Below, one piece after another: positions 46,391 to 55,018 of a DNA stretch of 64,000 bases (positions are counted from its first letter, which is position 1; each line of letters opens with the position of its first letter). Source of the DNA: Pseudomonas lundensis (GTDB lineage Bacteria; Pseudomonadota; Gammaproteobacteria; Pseudomonadales; Pseudomonadaceae); NCBI RefSeq assembly GCF_002269125.1, contig NZ_NQKI01000001.1, positions 62,001-126,000 of the forward strand. Direction: 5' to 3'. The position numbers and the translations under genes were made by a program. Under the pieces are notes generated by a model. It saw nothing but the letters and a program-made list of their open reading frames with translations, was not told the DNA's origin and made no database searches.

Positions 46391-46457
46391 GTAGTTATGT
46401 AACGCACGGGCAGCAAGCGTTTGACTCAACCTGTCCTGACGAACAATCGTCAGGACA
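46391..46457 (+). promoter_or_regulatory. Leader of M16 pair 3 with perfect inverted repeat over the ribosome binding site
   Basis: TGTCCTGACG (46432-46441) and CGTCAGGACA (46448-46457) form a perfect ten-base stem with a six-base loop, ending seven bases before the start codon. The only Shine-Dalgarno-like sequence, AGGA (46452-46455), is inside the right arm. The region upstream lines up without gaps with the leader of pair 2. Confidence 0.65.
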
Positions 46458-46463
46458 CCCACC

Positions 46464-47810
46464 ATGAGACCACTCCTCGCCGCACTGGTACTCGGCGTCA
46501 TGTTGCAACCGCTGCTGGCATTCGCCAGCCGCCCTCCTTCGATCCATGAGTTCTTGCTCGACAACGGCCTGAAACTCATTGTTTACGAAGACCACCACGC
46601 CCGTCTGGTTCACTCCCACCTGTGGTATCGCATTGGCTCGAATCAGGAAGGTCCCGGCCAGACAGGCCTTTCACACGCTCTGGAACACATGCTGTTCAAT
46701 GGCAGCAGCAAGCTGTGTTCGGGCGAGTCCGCCCAGATTCTGCAAAACCTGGGCGGCAGTGAAAACGCCACGACCCTGAATGACGCGACCCTGTACTTTC
46801 ATACCCTGCCGCCGTACGCGCTGGGGGTAAGTTTTGAAATATTTGCCGACCAAATGAGCACTGCGCACCTGTCAGCGGCCCAATGGAGCGGCGAGCGTGA
46901 AGTCATCAAAAACGAACGCAGCGAATCGTTTGAGAATCACCCTGTCAGACGCGCACTGGAAGTGCCACGGCGACTGGCGCTGCCTGCAAGCGCAGCGGGC
47001 AACCCGATAGTTGGATGGCGCCATGACCTGGATCGCCTGCACCCCCATGACCTTGAGCATTGGTATCGCAGCTGGTACGCCCCTAATAACGCCGTGCTCA
47101 TTGTCTCGGGCGATGTGGACCCAAAGCAGGTCAAACAGCTGGCCGAGCGTTACTTCGGGAGCATTGCGCGACGGCCTTTGCCCTATCGGCCTGCCCCTAT
47201 CGAGTTGTCTACACCGGGGGAACGCAGCATCACGCAATACCTGCCTCACCAACTGCCTGTGCTCTACATGGCTTTCAATGTTCCCGGTCTGAAGACTCAA
47301 GCCGACCCTAGGACCGCCCCGGCGCTGGAGTTGCTCAGCGAGTTGCTGGCAGGCGCAAACAGCGCACTGTTAAACGTTCGATTAGCGCGCAACGAAGGAC
47401 TGGTGAGTGGCATTACCGTGCATTACAACGCAGTCAGCCCCGGCGATGAATTGTTCAGCATCAGGGCATTGCCTGACCTTGAGAACGCCACCTCCATTGA
47501 AGCGCTCAAAACCCGGATCATGGCCCTTCTCGACGAGTTGAAAACAACCCCGCCCAGTCAGCAAGACCTTGATCGCGCACGTATTCAGATTACGGCGCGA
47601 CGGGTTTTCGATCAGGACGAGCTGCTCAATCGGGCGCTGCACCTGGGTGAGCAGGAAATGGCCGACGTGCCCTGGCGCGCTGAACAGGCGAGGCTCGACA
47701 CCCTGAAGTCCATAACGCCCCAAGACCTCCAGCGCGTGGTGCAACGCTTCCTCGTGACAGATCGATTAACCACCGGCTACGCGCTGCCAGAGGAGATGCC
47801 CCATGAATAA
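46464..47810 (+). CDS. M16 metallopeptidase, catalytic subunit (pair 3)
   Basis: A 448-residue exported protein with a signal peptide ending near LLAFAS. HALEH sits at residues 71-75, the same position as in pair 2, and the Glu ligand region reads GEREVIKNERSE, so it should be an active zinc peptidase. Compared with pairs 1 and 2 it has drifted in the segment after the first strand (EDHHARLVHSHLWYRIG). It begins after a hairpin that covers its ribosome binding site and overlaps its partner gene by eight bases. Confidence 0.92.
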   Translation: MRPLLAALVLGVMLQPLLAFASRPPSIHEFLLDNGLKLIVYEDHHARLVHSHLWYRIGSNQEGPGQTGLSHALEHMLFNGSSKLCSGESAQILQNLGGSENATTLNDATLYFHTLPPYALGVSFEIFADQMSTAHLSAAQWSGEREVIKNERSESFENHPVRRALEVPRRLALPASAAGNPIVGWRHDLDRLHPHDLEHWYRSWYAPNNAVLIVSGDVDPKQVKQLAERYFGSIARRPLPYRPAPIELSTPGERSITQYLPHQLPVLYMAFNVPGLKTQADPRTAPALELLSELLAGANSALLNVRLARNEGLVSGITVHYNAVSPGDELFSIRALPDLENATSIEALKTRIMALLDELKTTPPSQQDLDRARIQITARRVFDQDELLNRALHLGEQEMADVPWRAEQARLDTLKSITPQDLQRVVQRFLVTDRLTTGYALPEEMPHE

Positions 47811-49251
47811 TCCCAACGCCTTTACTCGTTGCGCACTGGCCTGCCTGATTACACTGCTGAGCATTGCCTTGTGTATTGGCAACTATCTGCAAGCTGCACA
47901 GAATCCTGCACCCTCGCTGCCTTTGCAATCGCTGCGCGAACTGTCAGAACCCGAAACCGCCCCCAACGCCCCGCTGATCCAGGCCTGGACACTCAGGCAA
48001 GGCACCCGCGTACTGTTTGTGGAAAATCACAACCTGCCGATGATCGACCTGAAACTTACCTTTGCCGCTGGCAGTTACCACGATGGCGATGCGCCGGGGC
48101 TGGCCGCCATGGCCCAAGCGCTTTTCGGAACGGACTCGGCCGTGAAACAAGCAACTGATATTGCCCGGGAATTCGACCGATATGGGGTCAAAATCACCCG
48201 CGGTATCGACACTGAACACAGCTACTACACGCTCAGAAGCTTGAGCGAAGAAGCGATCTTTGCACCGGTGATGGCCCTGTTTACCGAGACCCTCTCACGC
48301 CCCAAATTCAGTCAGGAAAACCTGCACAGGATCAGGCATGCACTCGAAACAGACCTCAAGCTCCTGCAATCACTCCCTGAGTCGCGAGCGCTAACGCTAC
48401 TCAAAGAAACGCTGTACGTCGATCACCCGCTGGCGCGCCCGGTGAATGGCACCCGCGAGAGCCTGCAACGCATTACGGCCAGACAGCTGCGCGACTTCTA
48501 TCGTCGTGCCTATACCGCAGCGAATGCGCAATTGGTGATAGTGGGCGACCTCACGCCCGAGCAGGCGAAATTGCTCAGCCAACAGTTGGCAGACACGCTG
48601 CCCCAAGGCCCGGCACTGTCAGTCCCGCCGGGGTTTACTGCGCCGGCCCACCACGGCAAACAGCTGCACATTGAGGAGGATGCAAGTCAGACAATGCTGA
48701 TGATGATGCAAAACGCCCTGCCCAATCAGCACCCCGACGCCATCGCCATGCGTATCGCCAACGTGGTGTTCAACCACGTGCTCAATGCTCAGTTGCGCGA
48801 GAAATACAGCCTTACCTATGGCGTGCTTTCCGATATCGAGCATGCGCGGGGCGCGACTGGCTGGCTGATCCAGTTCAGCGTTGCGCCTCAATACAGCCGT
48901 GAGGCCATGGCCCTGACCAAAACGCTGTTTGCGCAATTTCTCAAGGAAGGCCCCAGTGAAGAACAACTGAACACCCTTAAAAAATACCTGCGCCGTGCGT
49001 TGCCCCAATTGATGGCCACCAACAAAAATTTGCTGAACGAACTCGGGGTGATCAACCGTTTCGATCAACCGTTGGACTTCACTTACAAAACCGCTGAAAT
49101 TCAAAACATGACCACTGAACAGATCAAGGCGGCCATCAATCGACACCTCGATGCTGACAGCTGGGTGAGCCTGACGCTCGGCCCCAGTGCTGAACAACAG
49201 CCCTTGCCCGATACCAGCAGCCACGCGGCCACGCGGCCAACGCTTCTATGA
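47803..49251 (+). CDS. M16 peptidase-like, non-catalytic subunit (pair 3)
   Basis: A 482-residue protein with an N-terminal hydrophobic anchor (CALACLITLLSIALCIGNYL). The zinc motif is absent (LAAMAQALF). The substrate-binding stretch reads LREKYSLTYGVLSD, where the other two partners have KRGLTY, so one conserved Arg-Gly is replaced by Tyr-Ser. The tail LGPSAEQQPLPD marks it as a homologue of the other partner subunits. This is the last gene of the M16 region; yheT follows 112 bp later. Confidence 0.9.
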   Translation: MNNPNAFTRCALACLITLLSIALCIGNYLQAAQNPAPSLPLQSLRELSEPETAPNAPLIQAWTLRQGTRVLFVENHNLPMIDLKLTFAAGSYHDGDAPGLAAMAQALFGTDSAVKQATDIAREFDRYGVKITRGIDTEHSYYTLRSLSEEAIFAPVMALFTETLSRPKFSQENLHRIRHALETDLKLLQSLPESRALTLLKETLYVDHPLARPVNGTRESLQRITARQLRDFYRRAYTAANAQLVIVGDLTPEQAKLLSQQLADTLPQGPALSVPPGFTAPAHHGKQLHIEEDASQTMLMMMQNALPNQHPDAIAMRIANVVFNHVLNAQLREKYSLTYGVLSDIEHARGATGWLIQFSVAPQYSREAMALTKTLFAQFLKEGPSEEQLNTLKKYLRRALPQLMATNKNLLNELGVINRFDQPLDFTYKTAEIQNMTTEQIKAAINRHLDADSWVSLTLGPSAEQQPLPDTSSHAATRPTLL

Positions 49252-49363
49252 CCTGCAATTCGACCAATTGGGCAAGCGCGGGTCAGCACACACTGCTTGG
49301 GCACCGGTCCATGTTGTGGCAACTTAAGCACACCCCCACCCCTGTCACCGATTGAGAACTTAA

Positions 49364-50395
49364 GTGCGCCCCCCAGTTTCCCCTGCGTCAGCTGTTGAAT
49401 CGTTTAACCCAGCTTCAGGCCTCGGCAATCCTCACCTGCAAACCTTGTGGGGGCCGTTATGGCGCACCAAACCTGTCGTTGAACACCAGCGGGAGCGACT
49501 GTGGCTCGACGATGGTGACTTTCTGGACCTGGACTGGCATGGCGCGCCATCGGCCTATCAACCGTTGGTGCTGGTACTGCATGGTCTGACTGGTTCTTCG
49601 GGGTCGCACTACATCGTGGGCCAACAATGCGCGCTGGCAGCTCAAGGCTGGGCCAGTGTGGCGTTGAACTGGCGCGGGTGTTCCGGGGAGCCCAACCTGC
49701 TGGCGCGCAGCTACCATTCCGGGGCCAGTGAAGACCTGGCCGCGGCCGTCGCGCACTTGCGGGCCCGCTTTCCACTGGCCCCGCTGTATGCCGTTGGCTA
49801 CTCGCTGGGCGGCAACGTCTTGCTCAAGTATTTGGGCGAATCGGGCAACGCCAGCGGCCTGCAAGGTGCCGTCGCGGTGTCGGTACCCTTTCGCCTGGAC
49901 CAGTGCGCAGACCGTATCGGGTTGGGGTTCTCGAAGGTGTATCAGGCGCACTTCATGCGCGAGATGGTGGCGTACGTCAAAAACAAGCAGCGTCGGTTTC
50001 AACACGATGCACGGCAAGAGGGGCTGGCCACGCTTGAGAAACTGGGCCCGCTTAAGGCACTGAGCAAAATGCGTACGTTTTGGGAGTTTGATGACCGGGT
50101 CACAGCCCCGCTCAATGGCTACCTGAATGTGGACGATTATTACCGCCGCGCGTCGAGCCGTTACTTCCTCGGTGCCATTGAGACACCCACACTGATTATC
50201 CAGTCCGAAGATGACCCGTTCGTGTTCAAGCACAGCATTCCCGACGCCAGTGAGTTGTCGCCCTGCACTGAACTGGAGCTGCATACCCGAGGCGGCCATG
50301 TCGGGTTCGTGGAAGGCTCGCTCAGAACCCCGCGGTATTACCTTGAGCGCCGCATTCCCCAGTGGCTGGCCAGCCTGAAACCCGGGTCGGCGTGA
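49364..50395 (+). CDS. yheT: YheT-family alpha/beta hydrolase
   Basis: A 343-residue esterase-like protein starting with GTG. LGNPHLQTLWGPLWR is a typical opening; the oxyanion region is LVLHGLTGSSGSHY, the nucleophile Ser is in YAVGYSLGGNVLLKYLGE, and the catalytic His is in THGGHVGF-like TRGGHVGFVEG. The family (UPF0017/AB-hydrolase 4) has esterase activity with unknown natural substrates. It corresponds to P. aeruginosa PA0368 and overlaps the AraC-type gene by one base. Confidence 0.9.
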   Translation: MRPPVSPASAVESFNPASGLGNPHLQTLWGPLWRTKPVVEHQRERLWLDDGDFLDLDWHGAPSAYQPLVLVLHGLTGSSGSHYIVGQQCALAAQGWASVALNWRGCSGEPNLLARSYHSGASEDLAAAVAHLRARFPLAPLYAVGYSLGGNVLLKYLGESGNASGLQGAVAVSVPFRLDQCADRIGLGFSKVYQAHFMREMVAYVKNKQRRFQHDARQEGLATLEKLGPLKALSKMRTFWEFDDRVTAPLNGYLNVDDYYRRASSRYFLGAIETPTLIIQSEDDPFVFKHSIPDASELSPCTELELHTRGGHVGFVEGSLRTPRYYLERRIPQWLASLKPGSA

Positions 50396-51222
50396 TGAAC
50401 GCCGAGCAAGGTGAGTCAATCCGTTTCTGGCAAACAGCCCCGCTGACGGGGGTCGAATTACTCACTGCGCGCTACATCGAACACCGTTTCGTGCCCCATG
50501 TGCATGATGGCTTTGTGATTGGCATGATCATGGCCGGTGCCCAGCGTTATCGGTATCGCGGTGCTGAACACTTGGCGCCCACCGGTACGCTGGTGTTGAT
50601 CAACCCCGACGAAGTGCATAACGGGCACAAAGGCCACGACGCAGGGTGGCGCTACCGCGCCTTCTACCCTGACAACGCGCAAATGCACAGCCTGTTGGAT
50701 GAATTGAACCTGCCGGGCACGCACTTGCCCACGTTCAACGACACACTGCTGCAAGACCCCGAACTGTTCAGCGGGCTGTGCCATTTGCACCAATTGCTCG
50801 AAGGCCCGGAATCAGCGCTTCAACAACAAACCGTATGGCGGCATATGATGCTTGCGCTGCTCAGCCGCCATGCCCGCTTGCCGCAACCTGCGAAACCCGG
50901 GATAGAGCACCGGGCCGTCAGACAGGCCAAAGAGCTGTTGCAGGCAGGGCTGGCACACCCGCCGTCGCTGGAGGAGCTGGCTGGAGCCGTCAACCTGTCA
51001 CCCTTTCACTTTGCGCGGGTCTTTCAGCGTGCCACAGGGATGCCGCCGCACGCCTGGTTGCTGCAGCAACGCGTCGCCCACGCGCGGGCTTTATTGCAAC
51101 AAGGCTGCATGCCGGTACAGGTTGCGAGCCAATTGGGTTTCGCGGACCAAAGTCACCTCAGCCGGCAATTCAAAAAGGTTTATGGGGTCGGGCCTGCGGC
51201 CTACCGGGCGGCGTGTACCTGA
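50395..51222 (+). CDS. AraC-family transcriptional regulator
   Basis: A 275-residue regulator with an N-terminal cupin-like sensor domain (HRFVPHVHDGFVIGMIMAGAQRYRYRG, including metal/ligand-pocket His residues) and a C-terminal double helix-turn-helix (LEELAGAVNLSPFHFARVFQRATGMPPHAWL and VQVASQLGFADQSHLSRQFKKVYGVGPAAYR). The ATG at 50395 overlaps the yheT stop by one base, which suggests co-expression with the hydrolase. Its target and effector are unknown. I do not recall this gene at this place in P. aeruginosa. Confidence 0.9.
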   Translation: MNAEQGESIRFWQTAPLTGVELLTARYIEHRFVPHVHDGFVIGMIMAGAQRYRYRGAEHLAPTGTLVLINPDEVHNGHKGHDAGWRYRAFYPDNAQMHSLLDELNLPGTHLPTFNDTLLQDPELFSGLCHLHQLLEGPESALQQQTVWRHMMLALLSRHARLPQPAKPGIEHRAVRQAKELLQAGLAHPPSLEELAGAVNLSPFHFARVFQRATGMPPHAWLLQQRVAHARALLQQGCMPVQVASQLGFADQSHLSRQFKKVYGVGPAAYRAACT

Positions 51223-51270
51223 CACCGCTCTCTGCGCAGTTGCCCACTCACCCGGCGACTACGGCGTGTG

Positions 51271-52125
51271 CTACTCGCCCGTCGCGACGCCTCGCTGCGG
51301 ATCATTGATCCATTCGCTCCACGACCCGGCGTACAGTTTGCCCAGCGGATAACCAGCCAAGGCCAGCGCAAACAAGTTGTGACACGCCGTCACACCAGAC
51401 CCGCAGTACGCCACCAACTCATCCGGCGAGCGATCACCCAGTTTTTCGGCGAAACGCCGCTTGAGTTGCTCAGCCGTGAGAAAACGTCCGGTGCTGTCGA
51501 GGTTTTCGTTAAAGGCCGCACACTGCGCCCCCGGAATATGCCCGGCCACCGGATCTATCGGCTCAGACTCGCCACGAAAACGCGGCAAGGCACGCGCATC
51601 AATCAAGGTCAGGGCCGGGTCGTCCTGCCGCCTCTGAAGCGCATCGGCAGTGATCAGTAACCGGTTGTCCGCAACACCATCAAAATGCCCGCGGGGCAGC
51701 TTGACCGAATCAAGGTTCAACGGAAATCCCGCGCCGTGCCAGGCTTTAAGACCGCCATCGAGCAGCAATACCCCGTCCCGCTTGCCCAACCACGCCAACA
51801 ACCACCACGCCCTTGCGGCAAATGCCCCCGGACCGTCGTCATACAGCACCACATCGCTGTCGTTGTTGATGCCCCATCCGCGCAAACGCTCAATCAGATC
51901 ATCGGGGTCAGGCAAGGGATGGCGCCCTGTGACACCTTTAATCACCGGGCCACTCAAATCACGCTCCAGGTCCGCGAACTGCGCCCCCTCGATATGACCT
52001 TGAGCATAACTGCGCAGCCCATAGTCCGGGTCTTCAAGCGCAAAGCGGCAATCCAGAATGACCAGACCGGGTTGCGTTTGACGTTCGTTCAGGGCGTGCG
52101 GGCTAATCAATTGCGCAACGGGCAT
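51271..52125 (-). CDS. Sulfurtransferase with tandem rhodanese domains
   Basis: A 284-residue protein with two rhodanese domains. The N-terminal domain lacks a Cys at its active-site loop (YDDGPGAFAARAWW), and the C-terminal domain has the catalytic Cys in AYCGSGVTACHN (about residue 243). The CG-S-G-V-T loop is typical of 3-mercaptopyruvate sulfurtransferases (SseA type) rather than thiosulfate rhodaneses. AGGAG precedes the ATG. It lies between the AraC-type gene and laoR without an obvious link to either. Confidence 0.9.
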   Translation of the reverse strand: MPVAQLISPHALNERQTQPGLVILDCRFALEDPDYGLRSYAQGHIEGAQFADLERDLSGPVIKGVTGRHPLPDPDDLIERLRGWGINNDSDVVLYDDGPGAFAARAWWLLAWLGKRDGVLLLDGGLKAWHGAGFPLNLDSVKLPRGHFDGVADNRLLITADALQRRQDDPALTLIDARALPRFRGESEPIDPVAGHIPGAQCAAFNENLDSTGRFLTAEQLKRRFAEKLGDRSPDELVAYCGSGVTACHNLFALALAGYPLGKLYAGSWSEWINDPQRGVATGE

Positions 52126-52154
52126 TGTGAACTCCTGTGACGGGTGAAAAGCAG

Positions 52155-52823
52155 TTAGTGAGCATCCAGCGCGGTTTCCAGCGCAACGTAATATTCCCTG
52201 ATGACTTCATCCACAGCCTCTCGGGCCTGATCGGTGACGAACCCGGCTTCCAGCATCAGCAGTTGATAAACACCGCGTTTGATCGCCTGCTCGCTGAGCT
52301 GGTCGCTGTTCTCACGCGTGGTACACAGGAATCCGACCCATGAGGTGAGGATGATCCACGCATTGAGCGTTAACGACTCGATTTGCAGCGGGGTCATTTT
52401 GAGGATGCCGGCCTCGACGAAGCTCGCATAAATCAACTGGGCCTGCTTCAGGCAGTTTTGCGAAAAAAGCCGGTAACGCGCGGCCAGCTCATTGTCGCTG
52501 CGCAACAAGTGCTCAATGTCGCGGTACAAGAATCGATAGCGCCACATGGCATCGAGCAATTGCTGCAAATAAAAATGCTTATCCGCAACAGTCGCTAGCC
52601 GCCCCTCAGGCGCACGCAAAAAGCTCAGGACAAGCGTTTCATATTCGCCGAACAATACAGCGATGATCGCCTGCTTATTGGGGAAGTGGTAATACAGATT
52701 GCCCGGAGAAATCTCCATGTGAGCCGCAATGTGGTTGGTGCTCACACTGCGCTCGCCCAGCTGGTTAAACAGCGCCAAGCTGGTGTTGATAATGCGCTGG
52801 CTGGTTTTTATTCGCGTGGCCAT
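52155..52823 (-). CDS. laoR: TetR-family repressor LaoR
   Basis: A 222-residue regulator with an N-terminal helix-turn-helix (IINTSLALFNQLGERSVSTNHIAAHMEISPGNLYYHFPNKQAII) and a ligand-binding C-terminal domain. In P. aeruginosa laoR is divergent from laoC-laoB-laoA and represses long-chain alcohol oxidation. The same divergent layout is seen here, and the 162-bp gap holds a palindrome within the predicted laoC promoter. Identification rests on context plus family. Confidence 0.85.
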   Translation of the reverse strand: MATRIKTSQRIINTSLALFNQLGERSVSTNHIAAHMEISPGNLYYHFPNKQAIIAVLFGEYETLVLSFLRAPEGRLATVADKHFYLQQLLDAMWRYRFLYRDIEHLLRSDNELAARYRLFSQNCLKQAQLIYASFVEAGILKMTPLQIESLTLNAWIILTSWVGFLCTTRENSDQLSEQAIKRGVYQLLMLEAGFVTDQAREAVDEVIREYYVALETALDAH

Positions 52824-52906
52824 GGGCTTGAGCTTTACTTGAAAACGAATGGCATCTTACGGCCTAACCCCGAATCGACAAACAACGCGACAGGCAGGCC
52901 CCTTGA

Positions 52907-52935
52907 TTGACAATTTAGAGCATACGCTCTAGAAA
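52907..52935 (+). promoter_or_regulatory. Predicted laoC promoter
   Basis: A consensus -35 TTGACA (52907-52912) and a -10-like TAGAAA (52930-52935) are separated by exactly 17 bases. The start codon of laoC lies 50 bases downstream. The spacer is largely filled by a palindrome that could bind LaoR. Confidence 0.65.
52916..52931. promoter_or_regulatory. Candidate LaoR operator TAGAGC-N4-GCTCTA
   Basis: Perfect six-base arms TAGAGC and GCTCTA separated by ATAC. The palindrome occupies the spacer and first bases of the -10 box of the laoC promoter, where a bound TetR-type dimer would block RNA polymerase. No other palindrome of this quality is seen in the laoR-laoC gap. Confidence 0.6.
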
Positions 52936-52985
52936 CGATCTGGCTCTTGTAAATATTACTTATAAAAATCTACCCGGAGCGGATC

Positions 52986-54416
52986 ATGTCTGTCGACAGT
53001 GCCTACCATCAAGACACAACAGTCCTAGCAGGTGATCTCCTCTCTCTGCTCGAAAAACAGCGTCAGGCCTACGCTGCGCATCCTTATCCGCCGCTTGCAC
53101 AACGCCAGCAGTGGCTTAAAAGTTTAAGGCGGTTGCTCAGTGATGAGCGCGATGTGTTAATCGACGCCATCAGCCAGGATTTTAGCCACCGTAGCCCTGA
53201 CGAAACCCTGTTTGCCGAGCTGATGCCCAGCCTGCATAACATCGATTACACCCTTAAACACCTTAGACGCTGGCTCAAGCCCTCTTCGCGCAGCGTAGGC
53301 GTAATGTTCCAGCCCGCCAGCGCCCGCGTGCTGTATCAGCCGTTGGGTGTAGTCGGGATTATTGTTCCGTGGAATTACCCGCTGTATCTGGCCATGGGCC
53401 CCTTGATCGGTGCGTTGGCGGCGGGCAACAGGGTAATGCTCAAACTCAGTGAGTTCACCCCGGCCACCGGGCATTTGCTCAAGGACTTGCTGGGGCGCAT
53501 TTTCCCCGACGACATGGTCACCGTGGTGCTGGGCGATGCCGAGGTGGCGGTGGCCTTTTCTTCTCTGCCATTCGACCATGTGCTGTTCACCGGCTCCACC
53601 CATGTTGGCAAGTCAGTGATGCGCGCGGCGGCAGAACACCTCACGCCAGTCACACTGGAGCTGGGCGGCAAATCCCCTGCCATTGTCTCGGCCGACATAC
53701 CGCTCAAGGACGCCGCCCAGCGCATCGCCTGGGGCAAAAGCCTGAATGCGGGACAAACCTGTATCGCCCCTGATTACGTGTTAGTGCCTGAAGACCGGGT
53801 AGGCGCTTTTATTGATGCGTATCGTCAAGTGATGCACAGCTTCTATCCCACTTTGAGCGATAACCCGGACTACACAGCCATCATCAACGAGCGACAACTG
53901 GCGCGTCTTGAGCATTTGAAAGCAGATGCCTGCGCCAAAGGTGCACGCCTGATTCAGCTGTACGAGCAGAGACAGGGCCGACGCATGCCCCATTGCCTGC
54001 TGCTGGAGGTCAACGACGACATGCAGGTGATGCAGGACGAAATCTTCGGCCCGCTCCTGCCGATCGTGCCGTATCGAACCCTGGAACAGGCATTGGCCTA
54101 CGTCAACGACAGACCCCGCCCGCTCGCGCTCTACTATTTCGGTTACAACAAGGCCGAACAGCAGCAGGTGCTTGAAAACACCCACTCAGGCGGCGTGTGT
54201 GTGAATGAAACCTTGCTGCACGTGGCCATCGATGATCTGCCGTTTGGCGGCGTCGGACCTTCTGGGATGGGCCGTTATCACGGCCACGAAGGTTTTTTGA
54301 CCTTCAGCCATGCCAAAGCCGTGCTGACCAAGCAACGGGTTAACAGCTCGTCGGCCATCTACCCGCCCTACGGACGCACACTTGGGCGCTGGGTGCAGAA
54401 ACTCTTTATTCGCTGA
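52986..54416 (+). CDS. laoC: Aldehyde dehydrogenase LaoC (coniferyl-aldehyde dehydrogenase-like)
   Basis: A 476-residue NAD(P)-dependent enzyme of the class-3-like aldehyde dehydrogenase group, oxidising aldehydes to acids. The Glu motif is VTLELGGKSPAIV, the catalytic Cys is in NAGQTCIAPDYVLVPE, and PWNYPLYLAMGPLIGALAAGN forms the cofactor site. The C-terminal end (WVQKLFIR) is basic/hydrophobic, as in related membrane-associated forms. In the lao system it removes the long-chain aldehyde made by LaoA. laoB begins 13 bases after the stop. Confidence 0.9.
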   Translation: MSVDSAYHQDTTVLAGDLLSLLEKQRQAYAAHPYPPLAQRQQWLKSLRRLLSDERDVLIDAISQDFSHRSPDETLFAELMPSLHNIDYTLKHLRRWLKPSSRSVGVMFQPASARVLYQPLGVVGIIVPWNYPLYLAMGPLIGALAAGNRVMLKLSEFTPATGHLLKDLLGRIFPDDMVTVVLGDAEVAVAFSSLPFDHVLFTGSTHVGKSVMRAAAEHLTPVTLELGGKSPAIVSADIPLKDAAQRIAWGKSLNAGQTCIAPDYVLVPEDRVGAFIDAYRQVMHSFYPTLSDNPDYTAIINERQLARLEHLKADACAKGARLIQLYEQRQGRRMPHCLLLEVNDDMQVMQDEIFGPLLPIVPYRTLEQALAYVNDRPRPLALYYFGYNKAEQQQVLENTHSGGVCVNETLLHVAIDDLPFGGVGPSGMGRYHGHEGFLTFSHAKAVLTKQRVNSSSAIYPPYGRTLGRWVQKLFIR

Positions 54417-54429
54417 TCGAGGAGTGGGC

Positions 54430-54975
54430 ATGCCTGACGCCCGTATTGAACACGCGCTGTTGTCACGCCGGGGCGTAATGAAGGTCGGCCTGCTGGCCAG
54501 TACCTTATTGGCCACCGCAGGGCTAACTGCCAGCCTGAGTGGTTGCTCGTCCAGCGACCGAGCCTGCGGCTTTGCTGTCCTGCGCAACAGTGACCTGCCC
54601 TTTTTGCAGGCAGTGATCCCCGTCATGCTGGCTGGCAGCGTAAGGCCATCACTGATGCCCGGTGCGAACGATGCCACGCTGCATAAGCTGGACAACAACC
54701 TCGATCGCCTGTCCCCTGCGTTGTTAACGCTCACTCAGCAACTGTTTGATGTGCTGGCCATGCCCGTGACACGCGGCCCGCTCACAGGCGTCTGGAGCGG
54801 TTGGGAAAACGCCACGCCGGAGCGTATCCGGGATTTTCTCGAACGCTGGCAGAACAGCAGCCTGAGCCTGCTGCGCATGGGGCACGCTTCATTGCTGCAA
54901 CTGGTGATGATGAGCTGGTATGAACGACCGGAATCGTGGGCACATTGCGGATACCCCGGTCCGCCGACCGTCTGA
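54430..54975 (+). CDS. laoB: LaoB, Tat-type lipoprotein partner of LaoA
   Basis: A 181-residue protein with a twin-Arg motif (SRRGVMK, residues about 12-18), a hydrophobic stretch and a lipobox LSGC, so it should be exported folded or with a partner by the Tat system and lipidated at Cys. The mature part resembles the small subunits that accompany GMC-type dehydrogenases and ends CGYPGPPTV. P. aeruginosa LaoB is described as a membrane component of the alcohol oxidation system. It lies between laoC and laoA in one operon. Confidence 0.8.
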   Translation: MPDARIEHALLSRRGVMKVGLLASTLLATAGLTASLSGCSSSDRACGFAVLRNSDLPFLQAVIPVMLAGSVRPSLMPGANDATLHKLDNNLDRLSPALLTLTQQLFDVLAMPVTRGPLTGVWSGWENATPERIRDFLERWQNSSLSLLRMGHASLLQLVMMSWYERPESWAHCGYPGPPTV

Positions 54976-55018
54976 CACGCGCCATCCAAAACAATAAAAA
55001 CTCAATGGATACCTCTTT

